DNA from: Varroa destructor
Lineage: Eukaryota; Arthropoda; Arachnida; Mesostigmata; Varroidae
DNA: 64,000 bases
Reading direction: 5' to 3'
NCBI RefSeq assembly: GCF_002443255.2
Contig: NW_019211455.1
Location: 52,352,801 to 52,416,800 of the forward strand
The notes beneath the pieces were generated by a model that had not been told where the DNA came from, did no database searches, and saw nothing but the letters and a program-made list of their open reading frames with translations. The translations under genes and the position numbers were made by a program. Shown piece after piece: positions 15,153 through 29,153 of the stretch (positions within the stretch are counted from its first letter, which is position 1; each line of letters starts with the position of its first letter).

Positions 15153-16245
15153 CTTTTTTCAATTTTGCCTGCTGTCAACTCATCATATCAGAGTACCAAA
15201 TTTCACTGCCTTTTTTATTTGCATAAGTTAAATGAATATCGGTGCACATTGTTCTGTCTCATTGTCCGTGCCCATTTCGTTGAAGGGACTTGGGCGTCTG
15301 TGTGATGCAACGAATCGCCGAATGGACAGGCCAACAAAGCCTGGCTTAAGGTCTATGGCCTAATGGGAGTGCGAATCTAGCCAAAACGTTGCAAAGACGT
15401 TCAGTGATTTCAACAATAACTAACAGAAAAATGGTGAGTTGAAATAAATCAATATGATCTCTGGTGGCAATGATCCTCAACATTATCTGATATATTCAAT
15501 CACAACTGAAAGTTTTAACGTTTCCATTCAACAATATCGATATAGTTTAGTTAAACGTATACAGTCAGCGTAGTTTTGTATTGAAAAGGCGGCCGTCACA
15601 GATAGCTTTATAATTATAGAAGCTTCGTAACGCTATGCTATCCAGGTCACCACCTTCACCACGGTGAAACCACACGCCAATTTCTATCTAATATCCACAA
15701 CATATATGTACCGACATATAAATATCGATAACAACAATTAATTGACAAAGAAAATTTTAATTAAATAAAAATATTTTGCTTCCAGTCTGCGTTCTCCAGC
15801 TACTTCAATCATGTACTTGCTTACTTCAGCACCTCCTTAGCTGAGCACCGCTTCGCTCTCTTTAGTCAAAACTACTGCAAAAATTCTGTCAAAATCATCG
15901 ACGAACAAACAACAAATAACTATTCGATATAGAGCCAAATATATACAATGAAAATTGGCATGACTAAGCAGGTAGGTGTCTTCTTCCGATCAAACCTCTG
16001 CACCGCAAGGCACCGATTGTCGCTAATAAAGCTCAGTCAGTAGGTGCACCCCCAACCTCTGCGGACGACGTTAGCTCGTCTCACAAATGTGTCATGCTCC
16101 CTTAACTTTCTGATGCTCCGATGCTCTATTATCGAAAAACGTTCTACTCCACGGTGTTTTGTCTTATTCTTTTGCGCGTACTGCTACCTTTCATACGGTT
16201 CACGTGCCATCATCATCTCCTGTGCGTCTCAACTTTGCTCATGTG

Positions 16246-16261
16246 CCCCCCCCCCCCCCCC
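16246..16261. repeat. Poly(C) tract, 16 bases
   Basis: A pure C run. Chance-length frames crossing it read poly-Pro. A shorter C run is at 19001-19011. Confidence 0.9.
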
Positions 16262-16742
16262 AAATGGAGCCGAAAACCCAAAACAGCGGAGAGCAGGCAT
16301 TGGCCGGTCCGTCGCACTTCATAACGAACAGCTTCTCCATTTGTCTGTCCATACGACCAACGACAGGCTTATTGCAAAACCGAAGCGATGAACACAGGAG
16401 TCAAGCGGCCGCCGTCGGTCACGCTAAACTTGCGGCAACGCTGGTACCAGCACATAACGTTTCCTTGGTTATACCATTATCGTAAATACTAACTTCTGCA
16501 TGCTACGTGTGAAACAAAATCAGGCAGCAACCGACCCAGCATCTCCTTCCCCTCCACCTCTCGAGGGCCAATAACGACACGAAGTCCAAATCGGTTTCGG
16601 GGAGGAGCAGACCGTGTCAGCCTCGCTAGGTCGATTCCGGATCGGCAGACGAAAGCCTAAATTTGCTACGATATCGAACGTCAAGTCAGGTGTTTATGGA
16701 ACTGCGCGGGCTGAACGCCTACCTGCTCTTATATGAAAGGAA

Positions 16743-16745
<3 letters not shown>

Positions 16746-16782
<37 letters not shown>
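16746..16782. repeat. (TA)n microsatellite
   Basis: An uninterrupted AT/TA run of 37 bases between AAAAC and GATTAGG. Confidence 0.97.
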
Positions 16783-16784
<2 letters not shown>

Positions 16785-19700
16785 TTAGGAGGTGCACGAA
16801 AAAAATGCGATCGAAAATGTCTTCGACGCTCAACGAACTAACGACAGTTGATGCCATCTTTGGCAATATTTTATGGAATCAAATCGACATAACCGACGGC
16901 GACATGCTCTGCTCGCGTCTGGAGCGTCGGTGCCGTCGAAAACAAAATCCACTACGGCCCAATGCACCTGATCACATTCAGCAAGACCACTTGACTGTCA
17001 ACCAAGTAAAAGAAAACGCGAGCGTAAGGTGGCAAAAATTGAACGCGTTCTGTCGTCGCCGAGGCAAACGGAAGGAAGACGTAATAACGCCACCTTGTAA
17101 ACTTGGAATCGATGCTTTTAACGATGAGATACCAACAAACGCATACTACACTATCTATTAAGATGGGTCCCATTTGAAAAGGGTTCGAATAAACAGAAAC
17201 TCGCAGGCGTGTCATTGAATCGTTTATGGTTGTTTATACTTATTTACTGCAAGCTAATTATTACTATACGTGATTTCATCCATAGAATTAGACGCCTTTA
17301 CAAACGTGATACGTATTATACATATATTTATTACATATACGTATTGTATATATATTTAGTCTTTGCTGGTCAAGTCTGTATCGCCGTGCATCGGTGCTGT
17401 GTTGCAGTCCTCTCACAGATACGATACAAATGCACAGTTATCAATAAAAATCCGTTGAATATTAACAGCACGATATAGCCGCACTATATGGCACGTACCC
17501 AACAAAATGGAGACATAGTAATTGCCGTCGCCAGTATTCTCCCCATCTCTCTAGCATTGATAGAACAGACATGATCCCTTCGTAAGTACCTGACTCTGTA
17601 AAGCTTTTGCGTACAGCGCGTCGGTATATGAGTGTTGTTAGTCGCCTAGAAGCAGCTGAGGGAACACGAAGACGATGTCTATTGCCGTTTCAAATGCAAA
17701 AAAATAACATTGAAAGACATAGACGCGAAAAGCGACGTTTTCCAATACAAGTAGTATCACCTTTCGGCGTTCCGACGCGCTGTCGAATCGCAGACGGACA
17801 GGTGATGTCTTCTACGGAAGGTTCATGACCGTTCTGAACAGAAGTGCGTACACGATCTTCGGGATCATCCACCGTCGCTTGAATAGGATTCGTTACCCAT
17901 CTTTCTTATTTTTGCGGGCTCTTTGCGTTTGTATCTTCCAAACCGTTAAACGTGCCTATCAAGATTGAGTAGTCTTCTGTTCTGACCAATTTTAGCTTAT
18001 CTTTAACACAGACGTTGCCTGGTCCCATGACACATTGACAACTGAGTGAAAAAGCAGGAATGCGGACGTAAAGAGACGTAACAGAGCTTTAGATATCTGG
18101 CCTGAACTCTAAAAAATGGAAAAAAAAAAAAGAGTGAAAAGTGATCTATTTTTGTGCTGTAATACGAATGCTCAGTCAGTTGCCCGCCTTTTAGGGCCGT
18201 CGTTATTGTGTTGGTTTTAGCCATCGTTCAGTGGGCCACTCGCAATATAACTGACCAGTCGACGCTAACAGAAGGATTTGTTAAGTAGTTCCATAGAAAT
18301 TTGGATCAGACGACAATCAAAGATCGTGCATATTACTACACTTGGAAGATTCCCGTGTCGTTGAAGTAGAGCTTCACTGACGAAACCCGATCAAAAATCA
18401 ATGACGTCCTTCTTGCTAAATGTGCATATATCGGAATGTATGAGACTATGATGAAATCAAACATGCTTTAGCAGACTTTCCTTACGAGATTCTTTCTTCT
18501 ATATATTTTTCTGACGATTTTTAGGCACGGAGAAATTGTTGATTGCATTGAGGTCAAAAATACAATAACCAGGCTATATTACAGCGAATGCTCAAGCCAT
18601 GTAATCAAGGAATGATGGAATACTGCACGGTGTACGTTGACGTCGTTCAATACGGCTACCCTTTAAGCTGGAGATTTTTCTGGAGCTTTAAATAATTCCT
18701 CTATTGTAATTATTTCTAGAAATATTTGCATTTAGCAGTATCCTGAACCCGCAATACAACCACATGTTGTGCCCAAGTACACTGCTCAGCACATACCTGC
18801 TTAACAGGTAAAAGCCTCCTTTAGTCTGTTCAAACCGTTACCTGATAGAGAAAAAGCAGTCCATCGAAGCTAGGTCCGGCCATCGCTCTCTAAAGCTTTG
18901 AGGTTTCAACAACACGATTTTAAAGGGCTTATCGGTGATTAGCAGCGCAGTCGTTTAATCAACGCGGCCTCCTATCCTAGCCTTCAATTCTAGTTAGGTA
19001 CCCCCCCCCCCTCCCCTTTGGAGTTCTGGGGCCGCTCACGAGTTTCGTTCCATTTGACCAACGACCCCTATTCAGGAAGGGGATCTACGAACTCCTCGAT
19101 GCGTGGGAGAGTCCTGTCGAGTGGACCCGCGCAGGGAAATACCGCCGCAGCTTACATATGGGGGCATGTACAGGACAAATTTAAAGCACATAAATGGATG
19201 CATAACGCTGGTCACCGTTGCAGTCTACTTGGAGCCTTTGTCCTATCATAGGTGCTGGACTGAGCTGGCCTATTCGTTAGTTGGTTTGTTCGTGTGAATA
19301 CAAGATTATCGCTGTATACGAACAACTACATAAATTGTCTAGGGAGCTAGATCTCTAGGAGATCGAGTTTGCAGCCCGCTACCGGCCTCTGCAGACGGGC
19401 GGAGACCTACAAGCAGGCCAAGGCGCATAAGTTTTTACACAGCGCACATTGCTTGGTTGGAATTCCCTTACTTCTGACTCGGCCGTGCTGTGACTCATGT
19501 TGAGTTTATGGGTCTGTACCGGCCCAGCGCATTCGGTGTGTTTAGCTTGGCCACTACTGCGAGAGGCAGTCGTGTATATGACTGTTCGTCCGGACAGACA
19601 GACGGACCCCACATACTCCAGAGAGTATTACGATTACCTATTGAGCACAGGCAGAGTCTCTGCTGTCCTAGCGGACTAGCTGACAGTTAGTGCTGTACTT

Positions 19701-22700
19701 TCTTTCTCGGCAAAACATTTAGTGCTGTCTATTAGGTTGATAGCCATAGAGCTAACAATAGATGTCGTCTCATAGTTAACACGAGCTTTCGTAGAGAAAT
19801 TACTCTCGTTGAGGGGGAGAATTTGCCGCAGGAGCGGGTGGCGCGCAACCTTTTCGATCTTGAAGGTGCTTTGCCGGACGTATTTAGGACTCGTAGCTGA
19901 CCTAAGGAGACAATGATGCGCCCTCGAAGCAACCCGCTCCATTGAGGTTAGCGGTAGTGTCCAATGTTGATGCTTCGCGTAGCCGCCAGGTCGTTCGACA
20001 GTGTGGCATGTACACTGGGAAATACAGGAAGGCTAGCGGAGAGAATAACAGGCGGATCAAGCAGGAGTCGCTTCGAAACAACTGGGTTAAGCTAGGTATG
20101 ACGTTATTAATATTAACACTCAGATTCACTTGGTGGAACCAAGACGCCATAGATATTTTGGAGATTGGTTACACCCTATCCTAGAAGGATGGCTATGGCT
20201 GACGCCGTTCTGAATGGGTTTGCATACATGGCGTCCGTGTCATCGGAAAAGTTGCCAGGGGCGCAGGGTTTAAGTAACGTTCATACAGTTTTTTTCTCTT
20301 ACCTTTAACTTCGACGTTGATTTCGCACTGGCATCACTAGATCATTTGTAATATGGGTATCTCGAATACTCGGTCCATGCTGGAGACAGTCGAAGGCTTG
20401 AAAGAAGATCAGAGCTGCGTCGACTAATATATCGAACGAAACATCGACTATTTGTTTACATCATGCATAGGAAAGCCAAGACAGAACTCCGCCATAAGCA
20501 AACATCACGCCCGGCTATAGCTTACGTCAGGCAGCATGTTAGTGAAGCTATATGTACGTGTTCTGTAAACGAGCTCAGATTGCCCCATATAGACTAAACG
20601 AGAGATACGGTATTAACACTGCGGGTTCAGTTTACCCTAACTAGAGTCTGTAAGCAAATGTCGAGAAATGACCGCACTGAACACGAGATGACGCGAGCTG
20701 AAAGCTATTCGCTCCGCGAAGCCGATCGGGCTCGAAGATTGTTACATCGAATAGCATAAAACCAACTTAACAACAACCCATTACCTACATGTTTCATTGT
20801 TACATAATTGTCGACTTCTAATACCCATCAGCTGCTGATTTGCTATTCTCTATGGCTATGCCTTGTTCTTCTCGTCTCATACATGCTAAAGACTATTCAT
20901 TATTCGCGAACAAACATGTCGGACCAAAAAATGTTCTGTGTCTTCTCCGCCGGAGACAGCAGGCGATGCCTCTCCGCTGACTGGGCGGCGTTGCTTTACC
21001 CTTCCGCTGCCCAGTTTCACAGTTCGATTTGCGCTATCAGGTACGCATAATGTCGCTCTGAGCTTTCTCTTTTTTGTCAGAATGATTTCAGAAGAGGAAG
21101 AAAAAACCGACCGTATCATCTGCTCGCTCAGTCAATCTCCGCTTTACCTCTTAGCTCACCACTCACCGTTGTCGCTGCTTTCAATGAACGCAGCGATTGA
21201 GAGAATCACAGATCACGTACATTTCTCGTCGGTGAGGGCCACTGAGTCCCTTTTTTTTTTTTTTATCTACTTCCGACTTCAACGAACACACGAAACTACA
21301 GACATAGTGTAATAATAGAAAGGAAAAATTGTGTTGCTGGTATAGATGCGACTTGAATTAAAGATATACATATATATACACAGTAATAACAATTAATAAT
21401 CCATCAACGAAGAAATACGCCGTCACAGAAACGGTTACTATTTCCGCCTACGCTTAAATTTGTTGCTATCTTCTTTCCATAAATATTTATCCAGGCCGTA
21501 TAATAGCTGCAGGACTGGTTAGGCTGCCTGAATGAATGGCTATTGTACCGTCTCGCAATTTGTGACTATATCCCATTGTTTGCGAAACACAGCGTCGCAC
21601 CGAACCGTCGCTACTGCCGCCCGTCCGAAAGGGTAGGACAGAAGACGTCTATCCAGTAAAATGTCAATCATGCTGTGCTATCGGCACTGGCGACGAAAGC
21701 GTAGATCGAATCGTAAGAAAGCATTTTTGATTTAATTTACAGAAATGTTCAATTTTGTTAAAGGTAGACAAAGAGATATTACCATTGACAAAATAAGTCA
21801 ATAGCAAATAGGGTTAAGGTTAACCAGTACCGTTTTTTACATCATAAAATACGTGAGCGACCGCTGTCTCTCGCTATCCGATTGTAATTTACGCAAGATG
21901 AACATAGCTGATAAGCGTTACTTAAATCGATCATCATAGTAACAGTATTTCCGTGTCGCAGGGACGCTTAAACGAGCCTCAGATCTATGGACGACATTTT
22001 CATATATACATTAGTTCTTAGTAGACAGACATTTTCAAGGTAAGGCTACGACTTTCACGGCCTCCTACTTGAAGCCACGTTCGGTATCGTACATTCGATT
22101 AATAACAACCGGCTGTAACAGACGAACGGGTTGACTTTTACCACAAGTAAAAAAGGTCCATAAATGCAAAATCATCGTTAACTACAAATCGCAGCTATGT
22201 TAATCTACGACGCATTGTGTACGACCCCGCCCGTTACAGAACCCACCCCAAGCTTATGCAAAAGCAATGAATCAAGGGGCACTCACTATTACGTACTTAT
22301 TACCTGACTAACTTCCACAACTGAACTGGTATTATGTTATTATAGCTAGATTTCGAATATGTACCAAGCAGGCTTCTATGTAGGCCGCGTCAGTGGCCAA
22401 TCTTGAAAGCGACGCTCGTGCCCCTGATTCTTCCGATGGTCTTCTTCGACGAGCCATATGATTGGCTAACGAACAAATAACTCCTGTTGCCTATTCATTA
22501 GCCAAGTACGACGCATTAACACAGGCCATCAAGGCGAGTCATTGATATACAAACGTTAGGCAGTCGAGGGCTGATCTTCCCGTCTCTGGCAAGTAAAGCT
22601 GCCAACGACTAGAGTAGGATCTGACGATGATTAGGAAACATTCCGTCGAAAACAACACAATTTAAAATAAAAAAAAAAGTAAAAAGCTCTACTTTTAAAG

Positions 22701-24200
22701 TCAGTATCAACTAGATTAGCGCAATAATAGCCTGAGTGCTGGATTGTAAACATAGTGGAACATAGCTAGCAGACAAGCGATTCCATTTCAGACGTTTCGT
22801 GCTTGAACGGCGCTACTCAAATTTGTGCTTATATACACACAAACGTATGCCTAAATGACAGTGCGTAATACGATAGAAAGCCGCGCAGTGACTTGATCGG
22901 CATGGATGAAGCACCGAGTCTCCTGCGACGGAATGATCATCTTCCTCATACTGGTACGCTGATGTACAAAAGAACTGAATGAACGGTCGTCTGTTCGGGT
23001 TCCCATTAAGATAGCATAATTTATTCATAAAAGGATATGATAGATTGTAGATAGAAGTGCCACCTTGTTAACCTGTCGCCGTGGTGCCGCAACGACTGCC
23101 ATAGTTGTTTTCCCTTGTGCATATTCTGTAAAAGTGGAGAATAGCTTTGCTGGGAGGTGCGGGGTCGAGGTGGGGCGGTTAAGGAAGGAACACAACAGCT
23201 ATTTGTCGGGAAAGTGGACGAGTTCCGGTTTGAAATTGTCTCCTCGCATTCTGTTACCGAGTAAATGGAACTATTAGAAGACCTAATTTTAGTTCATCAT
23301 TGGGCCTACGTTGGGGCGGGATTGGTCTGTAGTCGATTTGAGTTCCAACCATATGTTCAATGCTAGACTAAATAGCTATATTTAGCCAAATATTGGCCGT
23401 ATTACAATGTGTACGCTTAACTCTTTTCGCTGTTTTGTGACAATCAAATTAGGTGCCTGTATGGGGAATAAGTCCGTACCGAGAAGCCTCTGCAATGACC
23501 ACGCTTGAAAAATGCATTTAAAAGGGATCTTTCTTTCGAATAACCTAGGATAACTTTGTAACTTTCCAAATCTCCCAACACTACACGGACATTCATTTTT
23601 TTTGTTGATGAAATGTGTAGAAGTTTTTCGTTCTCAATTACATCAGCCCAAATCTTACTAGCAATCTTTCAACTACTTCTATTTTGATTTGATCCTTATT
23701 TAACCTGGCCATCTCTATGTAGCCTTTTCTTTACTCATCGCTTTCTCGTCAAGTACTACTTAAACGAATACTTTTCAATTCCGGTAACACCGTTTTTGTC
23801 CGTTACCTGGTGTATAATATTTACCGAGGCTATCAGGTTCGGCGATAACAATCTACAATTTCATGTGGCTATTGGCTTACATCACAACTCCATTGTTCAA
23901 CTCCGAATCTGTCTCGTTTTCCGATGGAAGCATTTCCTCTGAGAGTTCCTTCCCAGGTCATCTATTTTCATGCCACTGCTTGCAGCGCCTACGCGTTCCC
24001 ACACGGGTCCTCTCGAAATCCTGAATAATTTCAGACGCGTACGCAGCGGCAATTGCAACAGTCACCGTTAAAGACTACGGCGGCATTGCTCGAAAAGACA
24101 GCAGCCGCTATACAAATACGGCTGATCCAAACATATCGCTTTGAGCATCGCCAGACCAGCGTATAGTTCTGATCTTCACCCTGTTCATGTCCGCTGGTAG
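16783..24200. other. No gene recognised
   Basis: Reading frames reach about 124 codons and have no recognisable content. A plus-strand frame at 16805-17161 (118 codons, polar and basic) is within chance length. A poly(C) run at 19001 and a T16 run near 21250 are the only clear repeats. Confidence 0.4.
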
Positions 24201-27200
24201 GGTGTTCATCGCGAAGACACGCGAAAATTGATGATGGGGGCCATGGTAGCGCTCAAGATGGGATGCGCGTTAGGGATTGGCGTGGTTTTCGCTCCCCATC
24301 GCGGCGGAACGTTATCATTTGATAAATTACCCAACAGACGCTTTAACGGTAGTATCTGCCTAAGCAGAGAAGCACACTATAGACCAGCAGCAGAAAGAAG
24401 CGAAGCACTCCAGCCAGCTTGTGAAACAATGACGACAGCCTTCAGAGACAATTGTTGTTCACAGAGAATCAACAATAACAATAACAACAAATAAACCAGA
24501 CGAAGGCGCAGACCTGTCCTTCTGCGATACATTCCATGTCGTGGGTAACCTTAGCGCCGAAGGAGTAACGAGCACGTGTCGCGTAACGATGGCGGGGCCG
24601 GTGATTGTTTGTTCGAAGCTGAATAGGACAGCAGACGATAGAGGAAAAGAGCGGGGCGGAACATGGAGGGAGAACTGCGACATTTACGAGATCCGCGTTG
24701 CTTAAAGACGCTATATGCAATACGACGCAATGTGCGAGGCAAAACGCTGTCAAGAAGTGATTTCTTCGCGACACTCTTATAGTTTGCGCAGCGGTAGACG
24801 GGGTGGCACGGCATGGTCATAGAGCAGTTCGCCCACCTAGATTTGCCGCTCAACCACGCTAAAATTACGTTTTATTGTATTTAATTTTATCGTTAACGTT
24901 GTGACGTAACCTACTGTCGGACCATGACGCGCCTGCGCTCGCATGCTAGGGGTTTGGCGCTTTGGTGGTGACGATTTTGGGCACACGCTCATTTCATCTC
25001 CTAGTGGAAAACGGGGAAAATGGACAAGGGGACCGCTTGGACAAGTGGATCGACGTGAGTAACGCGATATATTCGATTACACGTTATTAGTGGACCGCGG
25101 CTAGCATTTGTGGGTGCCATGGTAACAAACAGATATGACTGTCATTCTTTGCCGTAGACAGGGTGAAGCTGAAATCAGATTTGTACGAAGATAATCTTAC
25201 ACTAACTAGATTATTCGATTGATGTATTATTATGGGTATTTGTGCCGACCCTTCCACAAGTGGGCGTCGTCGAAGATATGTAGGCGCGGTACATTGAACA
25301 ATATCAGAATGGGGGAAACACCTCAAATCTTGATGGTGGTACCAGATTTGTTACAAAACCAACCGATTTGATTTCTGGGTTAATTGCGCTTACTTTACGT
25401 ATGATGTATTTATCGAAAACTCTTTTATTGTTAGGCCCCGACCTAACCAGCGGACTATAATGATATGAACAATATAGTGTACATCGCTTGGGGCCATTCT
25501 ATAATAAGGACCTGCTAATATCATTAGCCTGATTGATATTATCTATCGTTCAATGAGAATTTCAAGTCGTCAGTAAATTCATTAACTGTAATTATTATAA
25601 TAGACACATAGTCAACCGTTATTGGTCTACGCAAACAACGGCAGAGCTGACCGTTATACTTTGACCGTTTGTAAACGTGCCAGGCACTTAATATTCATTA
25701 TAAGCGATGGGCTAAATAAACGTGGCATAAGAATTATTTAGGTGCTCTATCAAAATACGGTAGAGTCAACCCTGCTTTCGTAATAGCCACATGAAACATC
25801 TAACGAATGGATGACAAATTACTGAAAGGTAATACCGGAGGATAAGGTGAAAAATATCTGCTAAGGACTCAATTGCACCTTAATACTACAGGTGACGATA
25901 CTACAGCACAAAAGTTCTGCGCAAGCAGAATTCAATTTCTGCTATTCCTTGTTCATTTCAGGGCGCACTTTGTGTCCAACATCTATTTGATCATCTCAAT
26001 CGAAGGCTGCTACAGGCTGACTGATAACGCGTAGGTACCCTTTTCTCTCAGCGCTAGCACAGTATGTATTGTTACGTCGTCAGTGGCTGCACCCGGTCTG
26101 CATAGTGATGCTGCCAGGGAGCAGAACGATTTCATCTGGGCTGATTATCTTTTTAATGCGCTATCCGGTTTCGCACTATCGGTGTTCAGCATTCAGGATT
26201 CATTTCCCAGTGATTCACTGCATCAGGCCCATACTGCTGCCGTCGCCGCAGTACTCCCACCGTCCGTAGCTTGTAGCCCGTCGCGGCGACCGCGGTTCAA
26301 TGGACGGTCCTCGTTGCTTAGCGCACTGGCCGCAGACTAACCTGGTTGCTCGCTAGCCTTTTTCGTGTGCCGTGCCGCTTTAGAAGCGCGTTCATTAATA
26401 GTTGTAATGATCCCCCGGCCCCGCGTCGGTCGGCTCTCGCATATCTTGTCTCGTCTGAGGACACATTCTGCCCCAACGCGGCCCCGTTAAACCCCGTCGT
26501 AGTGCCAAGGGCTTCGCCCTAGCGGACGCACCGGTCAAAAACCAGTACATTGTTGAACAGTTAGAGAAACCCAACCCGGTGTGGCTGGATTGGTCCTTTT
26601 GACCTGCCAGAACCTTGATTTGAAACAGTGCAACACCTTAAGAGCTACCGATGCGACTGGTGCGAGCATACGAGCATAAAGACACAACGACTACATTACT
26701 AATGCATTACTTATTCCGGCGACGACTGCGAGAATCAGATGCGTATTAATAGAGAAGGTATTTTTGCCTCTGAATTGCATACGAACGCTTACGTATCGTA
26801 GATATTCCATGTGTGAAGCGTTCAATGAAAAAACGACAGGCGCCGGATAGATTTGCGTCACGTTCTCAAAACTCACCAATGTAATCCTCGCGACGAAGAA
26901 GCAAAAATCTCACGTAGAGCTTCAGTTAGTATTTGTTAATGATGAATGAAGAACTAACTTTTCCGTAGCAGAAACTGGCACGTACGTAACGTTATCTTCT
27001 AATAGTATGCTGCACTCAAGTAGCAAGATTCCTTAGAAGCTGCTGGATTACCGTCTACTGTTTTTGTATCTTTCCGTTTTCCTCTCCGTGATAGTATGGC
27101 TTACGCCTGGTCGTCGTCACACGTTTTGGGCTTATCGTTTTCGTAGTCACCGATTCACTACAACACAATGTTCACACTCGTAATCGATGTATAGCTACAG

Positions 27201-28080
27201 AGACGACAAAACTGGGGCTATCCTTAAAGATCAACTAAAGTCGTTCACAATCGCACGGCGTCGTGGCGACGATAGGCAATCACTAGCGTTGAACTGGACT
27301 GAACAGACTTCAGGTTCCCGTTCCCGTCACCCGCTCACCGACCGATCCACTGTGCGTCGTCGCACCCGCGAGCGTCGGCCGCAGAAGGCCCAGCGGCTGC
27401 ACCATCAAAGGGAAAGGGCGAAAGGAGATCCCGACCGACAACGAGACGTCGTCGTCGTCGTTGCAGTAGCAGTCGGCACGATACCAGCCCTGGCCCCGGT
27501 GCCAGTACCGGCAAAGGTTGCAGGACCAGCTGTAAAGAAGCACCAGCGCTGCAAAGATGCTCTATCTATATCTATCTATACTGTAACGTCGGACGGGTCG
27601 GCGGCGTGAATGCCGCCGTTTGAAGAAGGGCAAAAGCAAAGCAGGACGGCTTCATTTCTTCGGCAGCAGAGAGAATATTGGTACCACTAACGTTCAGATA
27701 CAGGTAATAGTACTACCGCAGAAGTCGTCGTCGTCGTCGTCGTTGTTGTTGTTGCTGCTGGTGCGTCCGCCAGCCAAGCGTCTGGTGAACTCCTCTACGC
27801 GCTATCGGGTCCATGAAGCAAGCTACCGCTTGAAGCACGAACTTCCCGCGCTGCGCAGCTACAGACCACCTAGATTATAGCAGAAAGGTAACAGCGAGAA
27901 GTTGTGCTTCGACAAAATTGCATCTGCGCGGCAGTTTTTTGCTGTCTATCGCTGACGTCGTCTTCGGCGTCGCCAGCCGTCAACAATACTTCACGCCGGT
28001 AGTTTTCGTCGACAACAAAAACAAAATTAATGTGAATAGTTTCAGAACTTTGACAAAGGCAGGTAGAGATAATCACTGGG
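24201..28080. other. C+G/CpG-richer patches without a recognised gene
   Basis: By eye, 24.2-25.1, 26.1-26.6 and 27.2-28.0 kb are richer in C+G and CpG than the flanks. Such patches may mark promoters or 5' leaders. A possible tiny first coding exon ends at a strong donor at 25054/25055. The longest frame here (140 codons, 27187-27609) is Arg-rich and low-complexity and not longer than chance allows. No domain was recognised. Confidence 0.3.
27724..27760. repeat. (GTC)n-(GTT)n-(GCT)n compound trinucleotide repeat
   Basis: GTC units give way to GTT and then GCT units. The run sits in a C+G-richer stretch (27.2-28.0 kb) that also has GTC repeats near 27447-27465. A plus-strand frame reads it as poly-Ser then poly-Leu, but that frame has no other protein-like content. 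Confidence 0.9.
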
Positions 28081-29134
28081 CTATTTGAGTGGAGTAGAGC
28101 GGTGACGTGGCACAGGTCGATCTAGCAAGGAACAGAAGTCAAGCTAGATACAGCAATGAACGACAACAGCAGACGCTGATGAAATCAACATTGAAAACTT
28201 CACGTTGGCGTCCACGCGATGCAAGGCGGCTCAGTTCTTGCAAACGTAGAGGCTATCCCGTGACGTTGTGCAGCGTCAAGCATTGACCGTCACAAGCACT
28301 AACACTGTCGATGGTTGTATCGGACCTGCTATTCCAGACGCGGGCAGGGCGAAACGGGATTGGGCCATAATCCGACAAGGCAGCACAGACTTACGACAAT
28401 GAGCTCGCGGTGTGGTTCATCTGATTGTGGTAGCGATCAGCTTTAAGAGCCAGGGGCCTCACCGTACAGAAGATCCGAGAACTAGCATTCAGAATTGTAT
28501 AAGGCGCATGTAGGTAGTGCGCGACAAGGCTGGATAACAAACATCTGTAGGCCGCAACGACACACCATAATTAACGCCGACGAAGGGCACGACAAGAAAA
28601 TGCAGAATTTCAGGACCATAAATAGAGTCATTAGCAAATCTAAAATGGCATGTGACGTTTTCGGCACGACCTGACGCTTATTACTGAAGTATATTGACCG
28701 CTGTTGTATTAACGAAGCAATAATATGTCTGCGTATCCAAAATCCGCAGCTAATACTGCATTCTGTTGAATGTACTGGTTGGAGAAAACGAGCTCAGAAT
28801 CCTTTACCGCTAGATGGGGCAAAGCCCTAACGGGGCATCCTGTCGAATATTACACTAGGCGTAGATCTGAATAAATGAACATTTTCGTTTGACTACGTAA
28901 ACACTGCTACAGAGTATTTAATGTCGCTTCGCTAACGATACAATGTTGGCTTAAAACGCCAGCGAAATGCACGAATGGAGCCAAACACAATCATATTTCA
29001 GAGGCTTGGCTACTACGTGCAGAAAGAAAGCAGTCACACTAACAACGAGTGATCGTCACCAATTTTCTGACCACTTTTATCAAGCGAACTATACGTAAAA
29101 ATTGGCCACTTTGGCCATAAACGTGACAATGGAG

Positions 29135-29153
29135 TAATAATAATAATAATAAT
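29135..29153. repeat. (TAA)n microsatellite
   Basis: Six uninterrupted TAA units. Confidence 0.95.

Larger units (their letters stand above)
1..16745. other. No gene recognised
   Basis: Apart from the SINE-like piece and simple repeats listed separately, I see only chance-length reading frames (up to about 125 codons) with no recognisable motifs on either strand. Small exons of a long gene would escape reading by eye. Confidence 0.4.

Noticed and set aside
26500..26525. A short AGGGC/GCCCT hairpin
   Set aside because: The stem of five pairs with a tight loop is common by chance in C+G-rich sequence and has no context suggesting a role.
27187..27609. A 140-codon Arg-rich frame
   Set aside because: It is chance-length for this base composition, in a C+G-rich patch with triplet repeats, and has no motif. 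It is mentioned only within the region entry.
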